A stretch of 64,000 bases of DNA from positions 23,607-87,606 of the forward strand of contig NZ_PVLR01000019.1 in the NCBI RefSeq assembly GCF_002980625.1. Reading direction: 5' to 3'. Position numbers and translations under genes: made by a program. This document shows, in pieces, positions 1 to 8,492 of the stretch (its first letter is position 1; every line of letters begins with the position of its first letter). Below the pieces are notes generated by a model, which was not told the DNA's origin, did no database searches, and saw nothing but the letters and a program-made list of their open reading frames with translations. The stretch comes from Malikia spinosa. GTDB lineage: Bacteria; Pseudomonadota; Gammaproteobacteria; Burkholderiales; Burkholderiaceae_C.

Positions 1-751
1 CGCAGGAGACGGCCGAGATGTTCAGGCGGCCACGGTCGAGCACCTTCATCGCGGTCTTGAAGCCCTGGCCCGGCACGCCGCCGATGATATTGGCGGCCGG
101 CACGCGCACGTTCTCGAGGATCACGTCGCAGGTCTTGGTGCCGCGCTGGCCCATCTTTTTGTCGGTCTTGCCGAGCTTGATGCCCGGCAGGTCGGCCGGC
201 ACGATGAAGGACGACACGCCACCCGCGCCCGGGCCGCCGGTGCGCGCCATCAACGTGAAGGCGCCGGCGCGCGGTGCGTTGGTGATGTAGCGCTTGGTGC
301 CGTTGAGCACGTAATGGTCGCCGTCTGCTTCAGCCCGGGTCTTGAGCGAGGCGGCATCGGTGCCGGCGTCGGGCTCGGTCAGCGCGAACGACATGATCAG
401 CTCGCCGCTGGCGACCTTGGGCAGGTACTCGGCCTTCTGCTCGGGCGTGCCGTCCATCAGGATGCCTTGCGAGCCGATGCCGATATTGGTGCCGAACACC
501 GAGCGGAATGCGGTGGCGGTGCGACCGAGCTCGTAGTTGACCAGCACTTCCTGGCTCACCGACAGGCCGATGCCGCCGTATTCCTCGGGCACGGTCAGGC
601 CGAACAGGCCCATTTCCTTCATGTCCTCGATGAGGTCGGCCGGCACCTCGTCGAATTCTTCGAGGTGGTTCTCGGCCGGCATCAGGCGCTCGCGGATGAA
701 GCGCTGGATGGTCGGCAGCAGGATGTCAAATGATTCTGGGTCGAGGGCCAT
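1..751 (-). CDS. acyl-CoA dehydrogenase, partial (C-terminus beyond the left edge)
   Basis: FAD-dependent acyl-CoA dehydrogenase; the first 250 codons are present and the C-terminal helical domain, with the catalytic base, is outside the window. The start is the ATG at 751. Seen: the N-terminal helical domain, the family signature FALTEPDAGTD and the middle beta domain ending in RGRLNIS. It lies 20 bp after badK and is the last visible gene of the alicyclic acid operon. By position it may oxidise pimeloyl-CoA or another intermediate downstream of ring opening. This is inference, because family membership does not define the substrate. Confidence 0.9.
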   Translation of the reverse strand, partial: MALDPESFDILLPTIQRFIRERLMPAENHLEEFDEVPADLIEDMKEMGLFGLTVPEEYGGIGLSVSQEVLVNYELGRTATAFRSVFGTNIGIGSQGILMDGTPEQKAEYLPKVASGELIMSFALTEPDAGTDAASLKTRAEADGDHYVLNGTKRYITNAPRAGAFTLMARTGGPGAGGVSSFIVPADLPGIKLGKTDKKMGQRGTKTCDVILENVRVPAANIIGGVPGQGFKTAMKVLDRGRLNISAVSC

Positions 752-771
752 GGTCTTGCTCTGTAAAAGGA

Positions 772-1548
772 TTAACGGTGTTGGAAGGCCGGCTTGCGCT
801 TGTCGAGGAAGGCCTGCATGCCCTCCCTGGCGTCGGCGCTGGCAAAGCGGGCGTGCAGCTCGCGCCGCTCGAACAGGATGCCCTCGGCCAGCGAGGACTC
901 CCAGGCGCGGTTGACCGACTCCTTGATCGCCAGCAGCGCCGGCAGCGAATAGCCGGCGATCTGCGTCGCCAGCGCCAGCGTGCGCTCGAACAGCTCGGCG
1001 TCCGGCACCACGCGCGAGACCAGGCCGTAGCGGTCGGCCTCCTGCGCGTCGAGCAGGCGCGCCGACAGGCACATGTCCATCGCCTTGGCCTTGCCGACGG
1101 CGCGCGGCAGGCGCTGGGTGCCGCCGGCGCCCGGCATCATGGCCAGCTTGATCTCGGGCAGCGCGAAGCGGGCCGACTCGGCCGCGACGATGATGTCGCA
1201 AGACAGCGCCAGCTCGCAGCCGCCGCCCATGGCGAAGCCGGCGACCGCCGCCAGCACCGGCTTGCGCACCTGGCGGATGGTCTCCCAGTTGCGCGTGATG
1301 AAGTCGCTGCCGTAGACATCCATGTAGCCGTAGTCGGCCATGGCGGCGATGTCGGCGCCAGCCGCGAAGGCCTTGTCGCTGCCGGTGATGACGATGGCGC
1401 CCACGCCGGGATCGGCATCGAAGGCCAGCAGTGCGGCACCGAGCGCATCCATCAGCGCGTCATTGAGCGCGTTGAGCTGGGCCGGCCGATTCAGCCGGAT
1501 CAGCCCGACGCGACCTTCAGTCGAAACCAGTATGGGCGTATCAGTCAA
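772..1548 (-). CDS. badK: cyclohex-1-ene-1-carboxyl-CoA hydratase (crotonase family)
   Basis: Crotonase-family hydratase of 258 residues. It is expected to add water to cyclohex-1-ene-1-carboxyl-CoA, giving 2-hydroxycyclohexanecarboxyl-CoA. Seen: an AFAAGADI oxyanion loop, the AMGGGCELAL block with the first catalytic Glu, and LPEIKLAMMPGAGGTQRL with the second Glu. Both acids are present, so it should be a true hydratase. It lies 18 bp after the solute receptor gene and 20 bp before the partial dehydrogenase. The badK name rests on the gene set badH-badI-aliB-aliA-badK; on sequence alone a PaaF-like enoyl-CoA hydratase would also fit. Confidence 0.82.
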   Translation of the reverse strand: MTDTPILVSTEGRVGLIRLNRPAQLNALNDALMDALGAALLAFDADPGVGAIVITGSDKAFAAGADIAAMADYGYMDVYGSDFITRNWETIRQVRKPVLAAVAGFAMGGGCELALSCDIIVAAESARFALPEIKLAMMPGAGGTQRLPRAVGKAKAMDMCLSARLLDAQEADRYGLVSRVVPDAELFERTLALATQIAGYSLPALLAIKESVNRAWESSLAEGILFERRELHARFASADAREGMQAFLDKRKPAFQHR

Positions 1549-1566
1549 TTCTTTCTCCTGTGAAGG

Positions 1567-2565
1567 TCAGTCGATGCTGATCTTGCTGTCGCGGATCACG
1601 GTCGACAGCTGCTTGGTCTCAGCCGCCAGCAGGTTCTTGAAGTCGGCGTTGTTGAGGCCCACCGGCTCGGCGCCGAGCGCCTCGTAACGGGTCTTGATGG
1701 CAGGCAGCGTCAGCGCCTTGCCGATCTCGCTGGCCATGCGCGCGGCCACCTCGGGCGGCGTGCCGTTGGGCGCCCACATGCCAAACCAGATGTCGAGCTC
1801 GGCGCCCTTCATGCCGAGCTCGGACAGCGTCGGCACTTCGGGAAAGAAGGCACTGCGCTTGGCGCCTGCGACGGCCAGCATGCGCGCCTTGCCGGCGCGC
1901 ACATGCGGAAAGGCGATGCCCGGGTCCATCACGAAGTCGGCCTGGCCGGCCAGCACATCCTGCAGCGCGGGCGCGGCGCCGCGGTAGGGAATATGCACCG
2001 CGAAGAACTTGGCCGACTGCTTGAACAGCTCGCCCGCCAGGTGCGGCGGCGTGCCGGCGCCTGCCGAGGTGTAGGACAGCTTGGCCGGGTTCTTCTGCGC
2101 AAACGCGACCAGCTCGCGCGCGTCCTTGAACGGCGACTGCTGGTTCACGACCACGTACATCTGGCTCTTGCCGACGCCGGCGACCGGGGTCAGGTCCTTG
2201 GCCGGGCTGATGGTCTGCTTGAACAGGAAGGGGTTGGCGGTCTCGAACGAGGTCGGCGCGACCAGGAAGGTATGGCCGTCGGGCTGGGCACGGATCACCT
2301 CGCTGGCCGCGACGTTGCCGCTGGCGCCCGGCTTGTTGTCGATCAGCACGGTCTGGCCGAGCGCCTCGCTTAAAGCGGCGCCCATCGAGCGCGCCATCAC
2401 GTCGGTGGTGCCGCCGGGGGCAAAGCCCACCACGATCCGGATCGGCTTGGCCGCGGGCCAGGCCTGCTGGGCCTGCACGCTGCCGAGCACGCCCAAGGTG
2501 CACAGCGAGGCGACGGCGGCCCGGATCAGGTGGCGGCGGGTCTGGAAAGCGGGCTGGGTTGTCAT
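1567..2565 (-). CDS. Bug-family (TctC) periplasmic solute receptor
   Basis: Periplasmic solute-binding protein of the Bug/TctC family, 332 residues, the usual length. It has a signal peptide with a twin-arginine-like stretch (TRRHLIRAA) and an Ala-x-Ala type cleavage region near SVQAQQ. The motif IVVGFAPGGTTD, typical of the ligand loop, and the family's DNKPGASG segment are present. It sits inside the alicyclic acid operon between aliA and badK with short gaps. It may therefore bind cyclohexanecarboxylate or a related acid. No TctA or TctB membrane partners are in the window, as is common for orphan Bug receptors. Confidence 0.9.
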   Translation of the reverse strand: MTTQPAFQTRRHLIRAAVASLCTLGVLGSVQAQQAWPAAKPIRIVVGFAPGGTTDVMARSMGAALSEALGQTVLIDNKPGASGNVAASEVIRAQPDGHTFLVAPTSFETANPFLFKQTISPAKDLTPVAGVGKSQMYVVVNQQSPFKDARELVAFAQKNPAKLSYTSAGAGTPPHLAGELFKQSAKFFAVHIPYRGAAPALQDVLAGQADFVMDPGIAFPHVRAGKARMLAVAGAKRSAFFPEVPTLSELGMKGAELDIWFGMWAPNGTPPEVAARMASEIGKALTLPAIKTRYEALGAEPVGLNNADFKNLLAAETKQLSTVIRDSKISID

Positions 2566-2607
2566 CGTTGTCTCCTGTAATTGATGTTGATCTGTCGATG
2601 AACGGCT

Positions 2608-4257
2608 TCAGGCGCTGGCCAGCTGCTGCTGGAGCAGCTCGCGCAGCTTGAACTTCTGGATCTTTCCGGAAGGCGTCGCCGGCATGGCCTCGAGGATCTC
2701 TAGCCGCTCGGGGATGTACTGCATCGCCATCTTGTTGCTCTTGAAGTACTCGACCAGGCCGGCCAGGTCCAGGCTCTGGCCGGGCTTGAGCACGACGGCG
2801 GCGCAGGCGCGCTCGCCCATGCGCTCGTCGGGGTAGGAAACGATCGCGGCCTGCAGCACGGCCGGATGGCGATAGAGCAGGTTCTCGATCTCGACCACCG
2901 GGATGTTCTCGCCGCCGCGGATGATCACGTCCTTGCTGCGGCCGGTGATGCGGATATAGCCCTGCGCATCGATGCGGGCCAGGTCGCCGGTGTCGAGCCA
3001 GTCGTCGGCATCGGTGCCGTTCAGGTGCGGGCGACGCAGATAGCCGCCGAAATTGGAGCAGGCGCGCAGCATCAGGCTGCCGGCCTCACCAGGCGGCAGG
3101 GTCTTGCCGTCGATATCGACCACCTTGACCTCGACGCCGGGCAGCGGCAGGCCGTCGGTGGTGAAGGCGCGTTCGTCGTCATCCTCGAGCCGCGTGGTGG
3201 TGACGGCACCGTTCTCGGTCATGCCCCAGGCCGACACGATCTTGGTCCCGAGCACGGCACGCGCTTGCTCGACCAGCGCGCTCGGGATCGGCGCGCCAGC
3301 GCACAGAAAGGTCTTGAGCGTCGGCACCGGGGTGGCGTTTTCCGCCACGGTGCGGGTCAGGTCGGTCAGGAACGGGGTCGATGCCATCGTGAAGCTCGCG
3401 CCCTCGGTGCGGATCACCTCGATCGCCTTCTTCGGCTCCCAGACATCCTGCAGCACCGCACTGGCTTTGAGCATGATCGGCATCATCAGGCCGTACATGA
3501 AGCCGGTCTGGTGCGCCATCGGCGAGGCCATCAGCACCACGGTCTCGGCGTCCAGGTGCAGGCGGCGGGCGTAGGGAATGATGTTGGCCATGGTGGTGTT
3601 GGCCGAATGCATCACGCCCTTGGGCTCGCCGGTCGTGCCCGAGGTGTAGATCAGCTGGGTGATGTCGTCCGGGCCCGGGCGGTTGGCGCTCAGGATCTCG
3701 GCCGCATCGGGCGCCTTTTCCCACTCGGGGCCGCTGAGCAGGGCCTCGAAGCTGTCGGCGCCGTCGCCGTCGACGATCACGAGTTGCTGCAGCTCGGGGA
3801 TGCTGTGCTGGAGGCTGCCCGCCATCTGCTCGAAGTCAAAGCCACGGAAGACCTTGGGCGTGATCAGCAGCTTGGCCTGGCCATGCTTGAGCATGAAGCC
3901 GAGCTCGCGCTCGCGGAAGATATGCATCAGCGGATTGATGACCGCACCGATGCGCGAACAGGCCAGGTAGGTCAGCGTGAACTGCCACCAGTTGGGCAGC
4001 TGGCAGGCCACGATGTCGTTCTTGCGCACGCCCAGGCGGTACAGGCCGACGGCCACCCGGTCCGCCATCTGCGCCAGCTCGCGGTAGCTGAAGCGCTTGA
4101 CCTCACCGGTCTCGGTGCGATAGGCGGTCAGCGCCCGCTTGTCAGGACAGGCCGCGACGCAGGCATCGAGCTCGTCGTTGATGGTGCGGTCGTGCCAGAA
4201 ACCCTGTTCGATCATGCGGGCGCGGCGCGGGGCCAGCAGTACGGCGTCGAATTCCAT
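2608..4257 (-). CDS. aliA: cyclohexanecarboxylate-CoA ligase (AMP-forming)
   Basis: Adenylate-forming acyl-CoA synthetase of 549 residues. Seen: the P-loop-like A3 motif YTSGTTGEPKG, an A5-type AWGMTENG, the TGDLA motif, and the C-terminal GRSKDVIIRGGENI hinge with the late catalytic Lys in SGKIQKFKL. It would activate cyclohexanecarboxylate to its CoA ester using ATP, the entry step of the pathway encoded by the flanking genes. It follows aliB by 57 bp. The length and the neighbours aliB, badI and badH match the Rhodopseudomonas ali/bad gene set. Substrate assignment is by context. Confidence 0.85.
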   Translation of the reverse strand: MEFDAVLLAPRRARMIEQGFWHDRTINDELDACVAACPDKRALTAYRTETGEVKRFSYRELAQMADRVAVGLYRLGVRKNDIVACQLPNWWQFTLTYLACSRIGAVINPLMHIFRERELGFMLKHGQAKLLITPKVFRGFDFEQMAGSLQHSIPELQQLVIVDGDGADSFEALLSGPEWEKAPDAAEILSANRPGPDDITQLIYTSGTTGEPKGVMHSANTTMANIIPYARRLHLDAETVVLMASPMAHQTGFMYGLMMPIMLKASAVLQDVWEPKKAIEVIRTEGASFTMASTPFLTDLTRTVAENATPVPTLKTFLCAGAPIPSALVEQARAVLGTKIVSAWGMTENGAVTTTRLEDDDERAFTTDGLPLPGVEVKVVDIDGKTLPPGEAGSLMLRACSNFGGYLRRPHLNGTDADDWLDTGDLARIDAQGYIRITGRSKDVIIRGGENIPVVEIENLLYRHPAVLQAAIVSYPDERMGERACAAVVLKPGQSLDLAGLVEYFKSNKMAMQYIPERLEILEAMPATPSGKIQKFKLRELLQQQLASA

Positions 4258-4314
4258 TTTTGTCTCCTCTGATGTTCTTGTAGGTAGCGTCGGTCGTGTC
4301 GGGGATCAGGCCGA

Positions 4315-5472
4315 TCAGGCCGGCACGAACTTGCGGCCGGCGCGCACGCGCGCGATGATGGTCTTCATGATCTGGGCCGTGCCGTCGCCGATCTGGAAGC
4401 CCAGCACATCGCGCATGCGCTGCTCCATCAGGCCGCGGTCGTAGCCGCCGTGGCCATAGCACAGCAGGCACTGGTGGATCACGTCATAGGCCAGCTTGGG
4501 GCCCCACCACTTGGCCATGCCGGCCTCGGCCGTGTGCGGCAGGCCGCGGTCCTTGAGCCACAGGCCCTGGTAGCACAGCAGGCGGGCGCCCTCGACTTCG
4601 GTGTCGAACTGGGCCAGCGGATGGGTCACGCCCTGGAAGGCGGACAGCGGCTGGCCGAAGGCCTCGCGCTGGGTGATGTACTCCCAGGTTTCCTCCAGCG
4701 CGACGCGGGCCACGGCCAGTACCTGCAGGCCGATCAGCGCGCGCGAGAAGTCGAAGCCGTGCATGACCTGCACGAAGCCCTTGTTCTCGTCCCCCAGACG
4801 GTGGCTGACCGGCACGCGCACGTTCTCGAAGAAGATCGAACCGCGGCCGATGGCGCGCTGGCCATGGCAGTCGAAACGGTTGGTCGTGATGCCCGGGGTG
4901 TTCATCGGCACCATCAGCGCGGTGACGCCATGCGCCTTGTCCTCGGGCGTGCCGGTGCGGCCGAACACGACCGCGATGTCGGCCTGGTCGGCGGCCGAGA
5001 TCGAGGTCTTCTCGCCGTTGATGACGTAATGGTCACCGTCGCGCTCGATCTTCAGGCGCAGGTTGGCCGCGTCCGAGCCGCCGCGCGGCTCGGTCAGCGC
5101 AATGGCGCAGATCGCCTCGCCCGCGATCAGCTTCTTGAGCCAGGGGCCGACCACCTCCGGGTTGCCGTACTTGGACAGGATCTGGCCGTTGAGCGAGGCC
5201 AGCAGGTTCAGGTAGGAAAAGCTCAGGTCGGCACGCGCGATCTCCTCGTGGATCACGCCAGCGGCGACGGTGCCCAGGCCCAGGCCGCCGAACTCTTCCG
5301 GCAGCTCGGGGCAGATGAAGCCCATCTCGCCCATCTCGCGCAGCAAGGCGCGGTCGAGCACGCGGGTCTGGTCGCGCTCCAGGAAGCCGGGCTTGACGCG
5401 CTCTTCGGCAAAGCGGCGCGCGGACTCCTGCAGCGCCTGCAGGTCTTCGTCGATGTAGGGGATCGGGTTCAT
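4315..5472 (-). CDS. aliB: cyclohexanecarboxyl-CoA dehydrogenase
   Basis: Acyl-CoA dehydrogenase of 385 residues. It would oxidise cyclohexanecarboxyl-CoA to cyclohex-1-ene-1-carboxyl-CoA and pass electrons to an electron-transfer flavoprotein. Seen: the ALTEPRGGSDAAN signature, the FAD-contact Arg region RMRDVLGFQIGDGT, and the C-terminal GTAQIMKTI segment. The position that is the catalytic Glu in most family members (YEGT) is Asp363 here (GDGT). I recall such a substitution being described for alicyclic acyl-CoA dehydrogenases, and it supports the assignment. It is spaced 21 bp from badI and 57 bp from aliA. Confidence 0.85.
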   Translation of the reverse strand: MNPIPYIDEDLQALQESARRFAEERVKPGFLERDQTRVLDRALLREMGEMGFICPELPEEFGGLGLGTVAAGVIHEEIARADLSFSYLNLLASLNGQILSKYGNPEVVGPWLKKLIAGEAICAIALTEPRGGSDAANLRLKIERDGDHYVINGEKTSISAADQADIAVVFGRTGTPEDKAHGVTALMVPMNTPGITTNRFDCHGQRAIGRGSIFFENVRVPVSHRLGDENKGFVQVMHGFDFSRALIGLQVLAVARVALEETWEYITQREAFGQPLSAFQGVTHPLAQFDTEVEGARLLCYQGLWLKDRGLPHTAEAGMAKWWGPKLAYDVIHQCLLCYGHGGYDRGLMEQRMRDVLGFQIGDGTAQIMKTIIARVRAGRKFVPA

Positions 5473-5493
5473 CGGTTGGTGCCTCGCGCGGGA

Positions 5494-6276
5494 TTACTTG
5501 AAGTACTTGCGGAACTCGGGCTTGCGCTTTTCCTTCAGCGCATTGACGCCTTCACGCGATTCCTCGGTGTCGTAGTAGAGCTTGAGCGCATACATGCCCA
5601 GGCCGGCAATGCCAGCCTGGTGCGCCGTGTCCATGTTGAAGCTGCGCTTGGCGATCGCCAGCGCGGTCGGGCTGCGCTCGCACAGTTCCTCGCCCCATTT
5701 CTGCACTTCGGCGTCGAGCTGGTCGGCCGGCACGCAGATATTGGCCAGGCCCATGGCGACGGCCTCGGCACCCGAGTAACGCTTGCACAGGTACCAGATC
5801 TCGCGCGCCTTCTTCTCGCCGACCACGCGGGCCAGGAAAGCGGTGCCGTAACCCGGATCGACCGAACCCATCTTGGGGCCGACCTGGCCGAAGATGGCCT
5901 TGTCCGAGCAGATGGTCAGGTCGCAGATGGTGGCCAGCACGTTGCCGCCGCCGATCGCGAAGCCCTGCACGCGGGCGATCACGGGCTTGGGGGTGTCGCG
6001 GATGGCGGCATGCAGCTCTTCCATCGGCAGGCCGATGGTGCCGCGGCCATCGTAGTTGCCGTCATGGGCCGACTGGTCGCCGCCAGTGCAGAAGGCACGG
6101 TCGCCGGCACCGGTCAGCACGATGGCGCCGACGCTGCGGTCGTAGCCGGCCTTGTTCATGGCCTTGATGATCTCGTCGCAGGTGGTGCCGCGGAAGGCAT
6201 TCATCTTGTCGGCGCGGTTGATGATGATCCACGCCACGCCGTTGCGGACTTCGTACAGGATGTCTTCGAAATTCAT
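5494..6276 (-). CDS. badI: 2-ketocyclohexanecarboxyl-CoA hydrolase
   Basis: Crotonase-fold hydrolase of 260 residues related to the MenB group. It opens the ring of 2-ketocyclohexanecarboxyl-CoA to give pimeloyl-CoA. The protein closely resembles BadI of Rhodopseudomonas palustris as I remember it. Shared stretches include DKMNAFRGTTCDE, AFCTGGDQSAHDGNY, FGQVGPKMGSVDPGYG and the C-terminal KRKPEFRKY. The GGDQS and VDPGYG segments are hallmarks of the MenB/BadI branch rather than of simple hydratases. It lies 40 bp after badH and 21 bp before aliB. This is the most diagnostic gene of the operon. Confidence 0.95.
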   Translation of the reverse strand: MNFEDILYEVRNGVAWIIINRADKMNAFRGTTCDEIIKAMNKAGYDRSVGAIVLTGAGDRAFCTGGDQSAHDGNYDGRGTIGLPMEELHAAIRDTPKPVIARVQGFAIGGGNVLATICDLTICSDKAIFGQVGPKMGSVDPGYGTAFLARVVGEKKAREIWYLCKRYSGAEAVAMGLANICVPADQLDAEVQKWGEELCERSPTALAIAKRSFNMDTAHQAGIAGLGMYALKLYYDTEESREGVNALKEKRKPEFRKYFK

Positions 6277-6316
6277 GTGAGGCTCCTCGGAGGTTCGTAA
6301 GGAAGGGGAATCGGGA

Positions 6317-7084
6317 TCAGCCGTGCATCGTCAGGCCGCCAGACACGCTGATGACCTGGCCGGTGATGAAGGAAGCGTCGTCGCTGCCGAAGAAGACGAT
6401 GGCGCTGGCCAGGTCGTCGGGCTGGCCCAGGCGACCGAGCGGGATCGCGCTGCGGAAGGCCTCGATCAGCTTGGCCGGATCGCGTGCGCCTTCGGCCACG
6501 CCCGCCAGCAAGGCGGTGTCGGTCGGGCCCGGGCAGACCACGTTGACGGTGATGTTGTGGCGGGCATGCTCGCGCGCCAGGGTCTTGGACAGCGCGACCA
6601 GGCCGCCCTTGCAAGCCGAGTAGACGGCTTCGCCCGAGGAGCCACCGCGCGCGGCGTCGGAAGCGATGTTGACGATGCGGCCCGACTTGCGCTCGGACAT
6701 GCCCGGCAGCACGGCGTGCAGCATGTGCAGCGCGCCGGTCAGGTTGATGTCGATCAGCTTGCTCCACTCGGCCGGCACGGTCTTGACGAAAGGCTTGAAG
6801 ACATCCCAGCCGGCGTTGTTGACCAGCACATCGACCGTGCCGAGCTGGGCTTCGGTGGCGGCCACGGCAGCGTCGACCGCGGCGCGATCGGTGATGTCGC
6901 ACTTGAAGGCGGCGGCCTGGCCGCCAGCGGCACGGATGTCGGCCGCGACCTGCTCGGCCGCCTCCAGGTTCATGTCGAAGACGGCGACTTTTGCGCCCTC
7001 GGCGGCGAAGCGGCGGCAGGTCGCGCCTCCGATGCCACCGGCACCACCGGTCACGATCACTGTCTTGGCTTGTAGCTTGCTCAT
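6317..7084 (-). CDS. badH: 2-hydroxycyclohexanecarboxyl-CoA dehydrogenase (SDR)
   Basis: Short-chain dehydrogenase of 255 residues, first gene of the alicyclic acid operon. It would oxidise the 2-hydroxy CoA ester to the 2-keto ester with NAD+. Seen: the TGGAGGIG nucleotide-binding motif, NNAGW, an NIASDAARG strand with the catalytic Ser region, and the YSACK catalytic pair. The C-terminus ends ISVSGGLTMHG, a usual SDR ending. The ATG at 7084 follows a purine-rich stretch (AAGGAA). Function is inferred from the adjacent badI and from length identical to the known BadH. Confidence 0.88.
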   Translation of the reverse strand: MSKLQAKTVIVTGGAGGIGGATCRRFAAEGAKVAVFDMNLEAAEQVAADIRAAGGQAAAFKCDITDRAAVDAAVAATEAQLGTVDVLVNNAGWDVFKPFVKTVPAEWSKLIDINLTGALHMLHAVLPGMSERKSGRIVNIASDAARGGSSGEAVYSACKGGLVALSKTLAREHARHNITVNVVCPGPTDTALLAGVAEGARDPAKLIEAFRSAIPLGRLGQPDDLASAIVFFGSDDASFITGQVISVSGGLTMHG

Positions 7085-7133
7085 GGGGATTCCTTGTGCA
7101 TGTGGGGGTAATCGGCCGTCTACCCGGATTCAG

Positions 7134-7222
7134 TTTTAGGTAAACGTGTTGTCGTAGTTTATGCAAAAGATCCAAGCTTGCAAGCCCAACATCACAGCTA
7201 AGTTGTCATGGTTTACCCTAGA
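7134..7222 (-). promoter_or_regulatory. Promoter of the badH operon bracketed by two TAGGGTAAAC-type motifs
   Basis: On the minus strand a -35 box TTGCAA (7178-7183) and a -10 box TAAACT (7156-7161) lie 16 bp apart. Two copies of one motif flank them: TCTAGGGTAAACC on the minus strand at 7222-7210, upstream of the -35, and TTTTAGGTAAACG on the plus strand at 7134-7146, just past the expected start of transcription. The same motif flanks the TRAP promoter near 62633-62712 in the same arrangement. It is probably a binding site for one shared regulator; the regulator is not identified. Confidence 0.5.
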
Positions 7223-7400
7223 TTTCGGCTAAATTCGGCATCATCCCACAGGCAACCCAATAGGGCTCGTGAAAATTTATGACAACTGATTGACGGTTAA
7301 TGATTGAAATACATCGAACTGACCGACAGTCGGCCAAGAAAGCCGTCAGGCCGGCAGCGCGAAGATTTTTTCGTTGCGTGACAGCAGGCCCGCCGGCTCT

Positions 7401-7409
7401 TGCTACAGT
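7401..7409 (+). promoter_or_regulatory. Extended -10 element giving a likely leaderless transcript
   Basis: TGCTACAGT matches an extended -10 (TGn plus TACAGT at 7404-7409). Transcription would begin about 7 bp later, at the ATG at 7417. No Shine-Dalgarno sequence precedes that ATG, so a leaderless message is likely. No -35 box at good spacing was seen. Confidence 0.4.
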
Positions 7410-7416
7410 GGTGCGC

Positions 7417-8331
7417 ATGGAAGACAGCAACACTGCGGACAGCAACGGCAACCACATCCACGACCTGCAGGCCAGGCGCCTGGCCGATGCGGTAGTCGAG
7501 ATGCACCTGACCTCGGAGGCCGGCACCAGGCCCCAGCGCGACGCCTACCGGCTGGCCTTTGTCGACAACGAGTTCCTGCTGCGGCGCGAGACGCGCGGCA
7601 TCCGCTTCCAGCTCGAGCTGCTCAAGCCCGATCTCGAGCAGGAAGCGCTCGGCGTCAACAACACGATCGTCGTGTTCGGCAGCGCCCGCTTTCGCGAACC
7701 GGCCGAGGCCGAGCGCCAGCTGCACAAGGCCCAGGCCAGCGGCGACGCGGCGGCGATCCGGCGCGCCCAGGCGCTGGTGCGCAACGCGCATTACTACGAG
7801 AAGTCGCGCCGCTTCGCCCAGCTGGTGGCCGACTACAGCCTGAGCTGTGCCAAGGACGAGCAGCTCTACATCGCCACCGGCGGCGGCCCCGGCATCATGG
7901 AAGCGGCCAACCGAGGCGCCCATGACCGCGGCGCGCTCAATGTGGGCCTGAACATCCTGCTGCCGCACGAGCAGGAGCCCAACCCCTACATCAGCCCGGA
8001 GCTGAGCTTCAAGTTCCACTACTTCGCGCTGCGCAAGATGCATTTCCTGATGCGCGCCAAGGCGCTGGTCGCCTTTCCGGGCGGCTTCGGCACGCTCGAC
8101 GAACTGTTCGAGGTGCTGACGCTGGTGCAGTGCAAGAAGGCAAAGCCGGTGCCGATCTTCCTGTTCGGCAGCGACTACTGGAAGCGGATCATCAACCTCG
8201 AGGCGCTGGTCGAGGAAGGCGCGGTCTCGCCCGAGGACCTGGAGCTGATCCAGTATGTCGACGAGCCGGAACAGGCCTGGGAAGGCATCAGGAAGTTCTA
8301 CGAACTGGACTGCCCCTGCCCTGGCAGCTGA
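7417..8331 (+). CDS. LOG-family protein (lysine decarboxylase-like Rossmann fold)
   Basis: 304-residue member of the LOG family, whose better known members release cytokinin-type bases from nucleoside monophosphates. Seen: GGGPGIMEAANRGA and the defining PGGFGTLDE motif. The first hundred residues are an extra N-terminal region found in longer bacterial forms. The frame is open upstream to 7300, but the ATG at 7417 is preferred: an extended -10 sits 7 bp before it and the upstream part is low-quality coding sequence. Natural substrate unknown. It is transcribed away from the alicyclic operon and ends ahead of a strong terminator. Confidence 0.85.
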   Translation: MEDSNTADSNGNHIHDLQARRLADAVVEMHLTSEAGTRPQRDAYRLAFVDNEFLLRRETRGIRFQLELLKPDLEQEALGVNNTIVVFGSARFREPAEAERQLHKAQASGDAAAIRRAQALVRNAHYYEKSRRFAQLVADYSLSCAKDEQLYIATGGGPGIMEAANRGAHDRGALNVGLNILLPHEQEPNPYISPELSFKFHYFALRKMHFLMRAKALVAFPGGFGTLDELFEVLTLVQCKKAKPVPIFLFGSDYWKRIINLEALVEEGAVSPEDLELIQYVDEPEQAWEGIRKFYELDCPCPGS

Positions 8332-8462
8332 GCACCCTGCTCGGTCAGTGGCAGGCGCAAACTATTTCGGGGCCAGCGGCAAAGAATACATTTTTACAAA
8401 TATAATTTTTGTACTGGCTTAACGAGAGCTCAGTATTTTTCACCATTGATCTAGTGATCTTC

Positions 8463-8488
8463 AGAGCCCCATCCGGGGCTCTTTTTTT
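8463..8488 (+). terminator. Rho-independent terminator
   Basis: AGAGCCCC (8463-8470), loop ATCC, GGGGCTCT (8475-8482), followed by seven T. It is perfect and points rightward, 132 bp after the LOG gene. It could also end a short RNA starting after the TATAAT at 8401-8406. Confidence 0.85.
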
Positions 8489-8492
8489 ATGA

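Noticed and set aside
2866..4272. Open frame of 468 codons opposite aliA
   Set aside because: Shadow frame; aliA has all adenylation motifs in the other direction.
4450..6300. Open frame of 616 codons on the plus strand across aliB and badI
   Set aside because: Spans two clear genes on the opposite strand and shows only shadow composition.
8388..8403. Fourth copy of the osmotic palindrome near 8397
   Set aside because: Only the right arm CAAATAT is intact; the left arm matches 5 of 7. It is not at a gene start, so it was not counted as an operator.
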